Shown: positions 56,450 to 64,000 of the stretch, piece by piece
How the letters are laid out: the number at the start of each line of letters is the position of its first letter
Numbering within the stretch: position 1 is the first letter of the stretch
NCBI RefSeq assembly: GCF_047948215.1
Contig: NC_134462.1
Span: forward strand, 119,830,437-119,894,436
Source: Lycorma delicatula
Lineage: Eukaryota; Arthropoda; Insecta; Hemiptera; Fulgoridae
Direction of reading: 5' to 3'
DNA length: 64,000 nt
Program-made: the position numbers and the translations under genes
Notes under the pieces: generated by a model
The model's database searches: none
What the model was told of the DNA's origin: nothing
What the model saw: only the letters and a program-made list of their open reading frames with translations

Positions 56450-58482
56450 AACTTGAAAATGTTTAGATGTTTTATTTCCTCACTTAAAAAAAGTTTAAAA
56501 AAGATAAAAAGTTAAATTTTTAAATTTAAAAGAAAACAGTAACTTTTTACAAACAGCCAAAAAATATTGTTACCTGAAATATTTTAAATTGGGTTTTGTG
56601 ACACCTTTACGCAGAAAGTTTATATTAGTAAGAAAAGAATTAAAAGTTTTACGGGTTTAAATATTATTTTATAACTTTTTTTTAATTGTTAATCTATTGA
56701 TAAAAAAAAGTAAATAGTAAAATTAATATAGCCGGAAGGGGGATGCAATAATTTTCAACATAATCATTAGGGAAAGTTCAGCAAACTGAGAAAGTTCAGC
56801 AACGTAATTACGGATGCCATATAAAAGTGTCTAATTAAAGCTGAATATTTTTATTACAAAAGTTCAAATTAATGAAAATTTTAGGATTATAATTAAATTC
56901 TAATCAACCGGGAAGTGAGTGAAGGTTAAGAACTTTTTTAACACATTATTTACGTAATTGAATTTCTTTTCTTTCTTTCTGCGCCTTACTTGATAGCTCT
57001 GGACGACTGACAAAAACCTTAACTATTTCGTTCGATCCGTGGGGTCACGTAACCTTGAAGTAAATAGCTAAGTTTGAAAAAGTCTTTCTATTTAAAAGTA
57101 GAGTAGTTTAATTACACGTAACTTATCGGTGTGTGGCAATGATCCAGTTATACAATACGGTTATAAATTCATTTTGTTCATTATTTTCATTTTGAAACTT
57201 ATGGTAAACATTAATGAATATATTTCATTTTTTTCAACTAAACAATAGGAGCTTAATTTTACTACTTATTATTTAGCTTAATTTCAATTTTTGGAATGAT
57301 AAAAAAATTCGAATTTGAAAGGGCATTTTAATTATTGAAGATATATGTTTGCTAATTACCAAAAATTATAACTGATAGATGCATTAATGAATAAATAACT
57401 AACATAATAGGAAACAAGAGCCATTCATTGTATAATTACTCTGAAACTTTCACGGTATTCCATTGCTTTGTCTATTTGTATGACCATTATTTATACAACA
57501 TTTGAATTTTTTAAAAGAAAAAACTTCTCGCTGAAAAGTGATGTATCGGTACGGTTTCGGTTAGTTTGAGTCATTTACTTTTAATTTTGTAAATTATGGA
57601 TTTTTTTAAGAAAACTGTATTATATGTTATTTAATATTACGGCCTTTAATAAATTTTGTCATAAAAATTTCAGTCGCTTTTGCGACCTTCCTTAGTGTTT
57701 CAATGAAGATACTACAGAAAGCGTTATGTGGATAACTTAAAAAAAAAGTCTTCACATTAAAGTAAATTCGGTTTGATTTACAATTAACAAATGATTTTCC
57801 TTGAACGATATACTTTAGGATAGTCTGTCTACATCGAGTGACAAAATATTTCAAGCAGCTTTGCTTGAAATCGGAAAGATTTTGAGTTTTAAGTTTCTAA
57901 ATGATTTATCAATGAACGCGCATTTCACTGCCTGCTATCAAAGATTAATTAAAAGGAATGTAGGCCAATAGAAGTAGGCGCGATGATGATCGTTGTCAAC
58001 ACATACATCCGCACACGCACGTCATATTCAGCTTTTCACTTTCCAGTCGACTGCTTATTAAATTCATCGTTAATAATATCAGAATAAATTCCCAAAGAAA
58101 CTTCAGAATTATTAATGAATTATTGGTAATCTCCCCTTATTAGTGCACTTATTTTTTGCCCCTTAAAAGTTATTAAAACGAAAGACAAGTATGTAAAATA
58201 AGTTTACGAATATATTTTTAACCTAATAATGTAAACCGTTAATTAACCACTTTCACTACTGAGTTTGTTCGCATATTGCAGAAGTTAGATGGAAATGAAT
58301 TAATTATAACAACGATTGAATCCTTATTACTCAATAAAAAATAAGTTACCGTTTATATCTAGAGTGTTGTAAATTTATTAAATCGAAAACGGCAAAAGTC
58401 AATTTTCTTCATTTATTGCATTCGTAGATTGAAAATAGAATTTCTAAAGTCTTAAGCGTTGTATGTCATTATTATTAGAATC
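56450..58482. other. AT-rich stretch, no gene seen
   Basis: No ORF with recognisable motif. A slightly more complex patch at 57940-58060 is unassigned. Confidence 0.6.
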
Positions 58483-58931
58483 ATTTAAAAATCATATACC
58501 GGGTGATATTTAAGTTTGAAAACAGCTGTATAGTGCATATCTGAGATATATTTTGAAGCAGAAGGAAATGGGGTGGGTGTTAAATAGTTAAAAACAATCT
58601 TCATTACCGTGGGTTTTTAATTTTTGTCCGCCATCTTTGATCAGCCATATTGAATCAAACTTAATTTTTTTAAATAGGAAGGTGATATGACGCATTATTT
58701 TGATTTAAAATTTTACAAGAAAAACAGTGGTGAAACCCGTTTTTCTGTTAGTGCCATCGTTATCAAGTTATACTCATTCAAAGTGCAATAACGGAAAAAT
58801 CATGTTAACAATAACACGAGGTAAAACGCGCTACGTAAACAGTTTTATTGCATTTTACGTTCATAATTCATACAATAACGAACTTTAGACAGTGCTGTAG
58901 TATCGATAATAATAAAGAATATCTAATAATT
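58483..58931 (+). repeat. Left long terminal inverted repeat (outer part)
   Basis: Pairs with the right arm at 61285-61729. The arm resumes after the LINE insertion at 59966 (AACAACACAACAAATCAAAG) for roughly another 45 bases. Confidence 0.85.
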
Positions 58932-59954
58932 TAATGAAATTAGGGTTCAAATACAGAGATAGAAGAACAATTGCTAACATTTACAGGAACCAAACAGCAA
59001 CAGTAATAATTGAAGAACATAAGAAAGAAGCCGTAATAAGTAAGGGAGTTCGACAACGATGTTCCCTATCCCCGTTACTTATTAATCTTTACATAGAACT
59101 AATGATGTTAAAGAACAGTTTAGATCCGGAGTAACAGTACAAGGTGAAAAGATAAAGATGTTACGATTTGCCGATGATATAGTAATTCTAGCCGAGAGTA
59201 AAAAGGATTTAGAAGAAACAATGAATGGCATGGATGAAGTCATACGCAAGAACTTCCGCATGAAAATAAACAAGAACAAAACGAAAGTAATGAAATGTAG
59301 AAGAAATAACGAAGATGAATGTGAAAATAGGAGGAGAAAAGATTATGGAGGTAGAAGAATTTTGTTATTTGGGAAGTAGAATTACTAAAGATGGACGAAG
59401 CAGGAGCGACATAAAATGCCGCATAGCACAGGCGAAACGACCCTTGAGTCAGAAATATAATTTGTTTACATCAAAAATTAATTTAAATGTCAGGAAAAGA
59501 TTTTTGAAAGTGTATGTTTGGAGTGTCGCTTTATATGGAAGTGAAACTTGGACAATCGGAGTATCTGAGAAGAAAAGATTAGAAGCTTTTGAAATGTGGT
59601 GCTATAGGAGAATGTTAAAAATCAGATGGGTGGATAAAGTGACAAATGAAGAGATAAATAGATAAAAATATGTTGGAGAATTCCGGCAAATAGATGAAGA
59701 AAGAAGATTTGGGAAAATATAGCTAAAAGAAGAGACAGATTTATAGGCCACGTATTAAGGCATTCTGGAATAGTCGCTTTAATATTGGAAAGACAGGTAG
59801 AAGGAAAAAATTGTGTAGGCACGCAACGTTTGGAATATGTAAAAAAAAATTGGGATGTAGGATGTAGGGAGTATACCGAAATGAAACGACTAGCATTAGA
59901 TAGGGAATCTTGGAGAGCTGCATCAAATCAATCAAGTGACAAAAAAAAAAAAAA
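58932..59954 (+). pseudogene. RTE-A copy, 5'-truncated, with exact 11-bp target site duplication
   Basis: It begins in the RT domain (KLGFKYRDRRTIANIYRNQT, from 58934), keeps RFADDIVILAES (59162-59197) and YLGSRITKDGRSRS, and ends with ESWRAASNQSSD followed by a poly-A to 59954. Frameshifts occur near 59100, 59320 and 59660. In the SP motif Gly-Cys has become Arg-Cys (VRQRCSLSPL). ATCTAATAATT flanks it at 58921-58931 and 59955-59965. The right arm of the host transposon still carries the undivided target. Confidence 0.95.
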
Positions 59955-60149
59955 ATCTAATAATTAACAACACAACAAATCAAAGAGCTATATCAACTGA
60001 TGTTATTTATTTTAAATATTAAAATATTTATTTAAAAATTTTAAATAAGTGTTTTCGATCGTAAATTCGTAAACAAATAAATTTTGAAAGCATAACATCT
60101 TAGAATAAATGTTCAAAATGTTAATCTCTACATCTTGGTAGTATGCTAA

Positions 60150-61060
60150 CCTCAAGTAATATTCGTTTTAACTTGTATCATGTCTGGTAGTACGCGAATA
60201 GATTCGTCAGTTAATCTTTTCGATTTGTCAACGTCTGCAGGTTTTGTTTTGTAAAAATTATGTTTCTGGTACCCCAAAAAAAAGCAATCCAAAAGAGACA
60301 GGACTGCGGACCTGGCCAGTCATTCTACGGCTTCTCTACGACCTATCCAATGATTTGGAAATGGCTCATTTAAAATTTGCCGTGCCCTTAGATAATAATG
60401 AGGTGGTAAGCATCTTTTGTAAGATTGTCGTGTAAAATAAAAGACCCTACTATTCAGTGACCGACGATTTCTGCCCAAACGTTCACTTCCTGAGAGTACT
60501 GTATATGAGCTTCCAACATCCATCTGGAATTGTTACGCTCCAATATCTAAGTTGTTGTTACTGACATGGACATTTAAAATAAAATTAACTTCATCAGTAA
60601 ATATTATTGAATAAGAAAAATTTGAGTCTGTCTAATTTTTGCATTATATTATCACAATACTCAACTCGGCGGTCAAAACCATTCGTTCTTACAGCAGATG
60701 TAGCTTATAAGGGTAAAATTTGTTAGTTTTAAGAATTTTTTGAACTGAAAAATAACTGATATCGTGTTGGACAACAGCTTTCCGGATCGATGAATGAGGG
60801 TCTTCAACAAAGGTTTGTGATTTATCTAATGACTTTGCATCAGTTGTGACAGCTCTTGGTCTACCGGTGAGAGGACGATTCTTTACAGAACCGGTTTCTT
60901 CAAATCGTACTCTCTTGATCACAGTCGATTTACTTATCGGTTCTACGTTTGGAAATCTATTATTAAATAAATCACATAAAAAACGACCTAACTCCGTCAC
61001 CGTACCCGTATCTAATCAAGAGTTATTCTTTCGGTTTCCCTTAGAGAAGGCATTGTAAAT
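60150..61060 (-). pseudogene. Transposase of the long-TIR Tc1/mariner element, degenerate
   Basis: From about 61050 the minus strand reads MTELGRFLCDLFNNRFPNVE and SKSTVIKRVRFEETGSVKNR, a DUF4817-type HTH. GRPRAVTT, SIRKAVVQHDISYFSVQKIL and NKFYPYKLHLL (second HTH) follow. The central catalytic part with the first two acidic residues is lost or scrambled. Near 60400-60300 come RARQILNEPFPNHWIGRREA and WPARSPV. The latter should be ARSPDL, so the third catalytic Asp is missing. The C-terminal helix is only faint. It is clearly inactive. Confidence 0.8.
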
Positions 61061-61284
61061 AAATAAATTAACTACGAAACTAATATTAAAACTTTCACCA
61101 AAAAACAAATTTGAACCGCTAGGCCAACAACTTACTTTTTACTAGCGCTACTATATTTTACCATTACAAGGACGTTGAAGTAAAAAGTTGAAATGAGGAG
61201 TTAGTAAGTTAAGTTTCAGCGTGATACAAACTGCATTCTTGTAAATTAACTGCTGATATTAACACTGGAAGTTAATTTTTATTT

Positions 61285-61729
61285 TGAAAACATATCAATC
61301 GATATAGCCGTTTAAGTTGTTGTGTTGTTAATTATTAGATATTCGTTGTTATTATCGATACTGCAGCTCTGTTTAAAGTTCGTTATTGTAAGCATTACGA
61401 GCGTAAAATACAAAAAAAATTGTTCATGCAGCGCGTTTTACCTCGTTTTATTGTTAACACGAGTTTTCCGTCATTGCAAATTTGAATGCTTACAACTCGA
61501 TGAAGAAGGCATTAATAGTTAAAATTTTAAATCGAAATCTTGTGTCATATTTATGTCCACCTTCCTATTTAGAAAAGTTAAGTTTGATCATATCGCGAAC
61601 AACAAAAAAAAAAACCATCATAATGCAACTTTTTTTTAACTGTCTTTCGTTCTGTCTCCAAATACCTCTCGCATATGCAGTAAAAAGTTTTTCTAGACTT
61701 AAATAACAGTCGGTATATGATTTTTAAAT
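61285..61729 (-). repeat. Right long terminal inverted repeat
   Basis: Reverse complement of the left arm with a few deletions. It retains the uninterrupted sequence AATATCTAATAATTAACAAC (61345-61326), the empty version of the site where RTE-A entered the left arm. Confidence 0.88.
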
Positions 61730-63368
61730 AATAATAAAATATAATAGTAAAGAGTAGAAATACTTTTTTCAGTCTACGAACTGATCTTCAATAAATGAAG
61801 AAAAGTAACTTTGCCGCTTTCGAATAAATAAATTTAAAACAACTTATAGGTATAAACGGTATCTTACTTTTTACTGAAAAATAAGGATCCAAATTAATTT
61901 TTTTTTGTCCTTTATACACACCCGAACTCTGTTGTTTTTGATGCTTACGACACACTATGGAAAAATCTCGCTTACGGGGAAGAATTGGTTTCTGAATTAA
62001 AATATAATACTAGATGACCCTAACCGATTACAAAATAAACATTATCAATAGTCGTTGAAGAAAAAACTTTTTAATAAAATTTGGACTTGAATCCGTAATA
62101 ATACTACTATCGAGTCTATTAACTGAACAACTGATTATTTTATTGAACTGATGTGTTGAGGTACACTATCTTTCTTTATAAATATTGTTTCGCGCTTTGT
62201 TTATTTTAAAAATATTATAATTTTTAAAAAAGTAATGAATCATGAAAGACGGAAAAACCTACATGAAATTTGTCGGCGCAAAAGTAAAATTTATTAATTT
62301 GTATATTTTTTTACCGTTTATATCATCTACATATGAGAAGTCGATTTGTTATTGAAATGTTTGTTATTATTTTTATTAAACTAAATTATTTAATCTAGAA
62401 ATATATCTCCTTCGGTAAAATGAAAGTGTTAATAATATAAAGATTAAATTATTTTATAAAAAATGTGCAACATATTTTTTTAAAAATAAACATAAATATT
62501 TAAAAATTACGGTACAGATATAAGTTTTGCTGTTGTATAAATACTGTTCCGGAATAATAAAAATAAATTAATGATAGTTACACTTTAACAAATGCAAATA
62601 AGACTGACAGGACGGTTGTTAATGTATCGCATTCCGTTCAAAGAACTTGGCGATGTCTAACGAATTGTTTAATCACAGATTCTGTGCAATTAAATAAATT
62701 ACATTAAACTTTTCTCAATTTTTTTAACTCTCTTTCTGTGTATTCTGTTCCTTTATTATATTCGACTCTTTTAAATTTTAAATCTGAATTATCAGTGGAC
62801 ATCTTTTATAGACTTTCTGTTCTAAGGATATATAAAATTTTTATCCCGGCCTTCTGTTTCTCCTCATCTCTTTTTTCTTTATTTCATGTAACTCGAGCTT
62901 ACCAATCCGATCTTATGTAGTCTGTACATTCGTAAAGTACTGTCTTCATCGGAGACCTCGTTTCGTACTTGTTTATCATTAATGAACCGATTATTTGTTT
63001 AAAGGTATTACTTTTAATAAACTTAAAAGGTAAATTACTTCTAAAGTTAACTTCAAACTTTTAAATGAAGCTGGAGAAAAGTTTATCGCATGTAAAGATC
63101 TTTAAATTCTCTTATTAGTAAATATTGTGTTTAATTTAGCCCAAGCGAAGACAAAATTAATTTCTCTGTATTATTCAATCGTTTAATTATTCATTCATTA
63201 CTAACCTGTTTAAAACAATTCTTGCTTTATCTTAGTTTTCTCTTTTAAATTAATATTTCAGGAAAATATTTGTGAATATAAAACTATGAGAAAATACGTT
63301 AAGTAAATATTGATAAAAAGTCATGAATTCTGTTAAATTTTCTAAGGCTAAATACTTTCCTTTAGAAA

Positions 63369-63370
<2 letters not shown>
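61730..63370. other. AT-rich stretch, no gene seen
   Basis: No ORF or repeat recognised. Confidence 0.6.
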
Positions 63371-63403
<33 letters not shown>

Positions 63404-63525
63404 GTCCGGGACCACCGTTAGGTATTGCTTTAGAGGATGAGATGAATGATTTGTAGCGTGTGAAAATGCTATACCTGACCGGGATTCGAATCCGGGATCT
63501 CCCGATGAAAGGTGTAAATATTATT
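63371..63525 (-). mobile_element. SINE-A copy, 5'-truncated
   Basis: A poly-T of about 29 bases (63372-63400) is followed by CCGTCCGGGACCACCGTTAG and the body. CTGACCGGGATTCGAATCCG (B box on the minus strand) and a truncated end after GATGAAAGG complete it. It matches 19307-19476 except that the A-box half is missing. No clear target duplication. Confidence 0.82.
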
Positions 63526-63579
63526 AAATACAATATTATTACGTTTAGTTAACAAAGTTAACCTTAATACATCAGAATA

Positions 63580-64000
63580 CAGCGCGTTTAAAAAAGAATG
63601 ACTCGGTTTGAAAACCTTACCTGTGCAATAACCCACGATCTGCGAATGAAATTTGCACCGTTTGAAAGTATGAATGCTAGAGTCTCAAAACCGCCGTCAG
63701 ATTTCAGTACTAGCAGTCAAAGTAAGTCGACCTCATTCGTAAACAATATGGCGTCTATGAAACAAAACGATTTTTTGTGTTCTAAAATTTAGCATAATAG
63801 AGTCTGTAATAACGATTCAGGGAGCGTTTCGACATTGTATAAGAATTTATCCACGATCGGCTAAGAACATTCGTCGCTAATATAAACAATTTGAAAAATC
63901 GAGGGGTTTACGTAGGAGAAAGAGTCTACAACGACCGCGCACTTCACAGAAAAATGCACAACGAATTCGAGAGGCTTTTCAGCGAATCCCGAAAAAGGCT
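63580..64000 (+). mobile_element. 5' end of another mariner/Tc1-type transposon, running off the window
   Basis: CAGCGCGTTTAAAAAAGAAT begins right after TA at 63578-63579, the layout expected for a mariner terminal repeat next to its TA target. A non-coding lead of about 170 bases separates it from the transposase start at 63748. The right end is outside the window, so the inverted repeat cannot be checked. Confidence 0.55.
63748..64000 (+). pseudogene. Transposase N-terminal domain, broken and edge-truncated
   Basis: ATG at 63748 gives MASMKQNDFLCSKI and then a stop. The HTH domain continues in another frame: SVITIQGAFRHCIRIYPRSA, KNIRR (then a stop) and YKQFEKSRGLRRRKS. RPRTSQKNAQRIREAFQRIP, the linker with its RPRTS motif, follows. 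Order and words fit DUF4817-type insect mariner relatives. One frameshift near 63790 and one stop near 63873 make it inactive. Confidence 0.78.

Larger units (their letters stand above)
58483..61729. mobile_element. Tc1/mariner-superfamily element with very long terminal inverted repeats, containing a nested LINE
   Basis: The outermost 18 bases (58483-58500, ATTTAAAAATCATATACC) are the exact reverse complement of 61712-61729. Inverted similarity continues inward through the left arm (58501-58931, then 59966 to about 60010) and right arm (61711 down to about 61285), over 400 bases per arm. Shared words include TTTAAATAGGAAGGTG-like, GTTAACAATAA.ACGAGGTAA and CGAACTTTA.ACAG..CTG.AG. The right arm has deletions near its outer part. 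A degenerate transposase lies between the arms on the minus strand. The left arm is interrupted by an RTE-A copy with its own target duplication. Confidence 0.88.

Noticed and set aside
1..64000. CRISPR array, prokaryotic operon, rRNA or telomeric repeat
   Set aside because: No regularly spaced direct repeats with unique spacers, no gene clusters and no TTAGG arrays were seen; everything fits insect nuclear DNA.

Overview
The window is AT-rich nuclear DNA from an animal, almost certainly an insect. I infer a hemipteran-like genome from the mix of RTE, I and R1 LINEs, Tc1/mariner and Helitron relics, tRNA-derived SINEs and many TA, AC and TTA microsatellites, but the order is not proven. I found no convincing host exon, no rRNA, no functional tRNA gene and no CRISPR array. 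The window is intergenic or deep intronic DNA built from layered mobile elements.

Layout. 1-260: edge of an RTE LINE. 492-3786: a full-length RTE LINE (minus strand, intact 1006-aa endonuclease/reverse transcriptase) between 11-bp target duplications. 5432-5594: 5'-truncated SINE with a perfect 15-bp duplication. 7080-8440: R1-like gag fragment abutting an R1-like 3' end in the opposite orientation. 11725-13052: mariner-type transposon with 28-bp terminal inverted repeats. 17560-17960: LINE 3' end. 19307-23230: SINE beside an I-clade LINE that has lost its reverse transcriptase. 25330-27610: Helitron relic cut off by a mariner relic. 30345-31330: a large inverted repeat. 33261-34399: MITE-like element and a SINE. 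35420-36320: mariner relic. 41195-42117: RTE piece truncated at both ends. 46699-46994: complete SINE with 12-bp duplications. 49378-50090: GC-rich island, possibly an LTR. 51470-56441: two more RTE-type LINEs, one split by an RTE-A insertion. 58483-61729: a Tc1/mariner relative with very long terminal inverted repeats, one arm split by an RTE-A insertion that has an 11-bp duplication. 63371-64000: truncated SINE and the start of another mariner-type transposon.

How they relate. RTE-A is the youngest and most active lineage here. It has five copies, one with an intact ORF, and copies lie inside an older RTE and inside a DNA transposon. The SINEs show target duplications of LINE-machinery type. 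All DNA transposons visible here are broken.

The most unusual signal is a set of three dispersed motifs of about 40 nt (24909-24948, 36471-36510, 46386-46430) that fit a minimal type I hammerhead ribozyme. Stem I differs between copies but stays complementary, and two copies keep a palindromic AGCGCT stem III. This resembles the ribozymes known from Penelope-like elements and retrozymes. One extra U at the base of stem II is a caveat.
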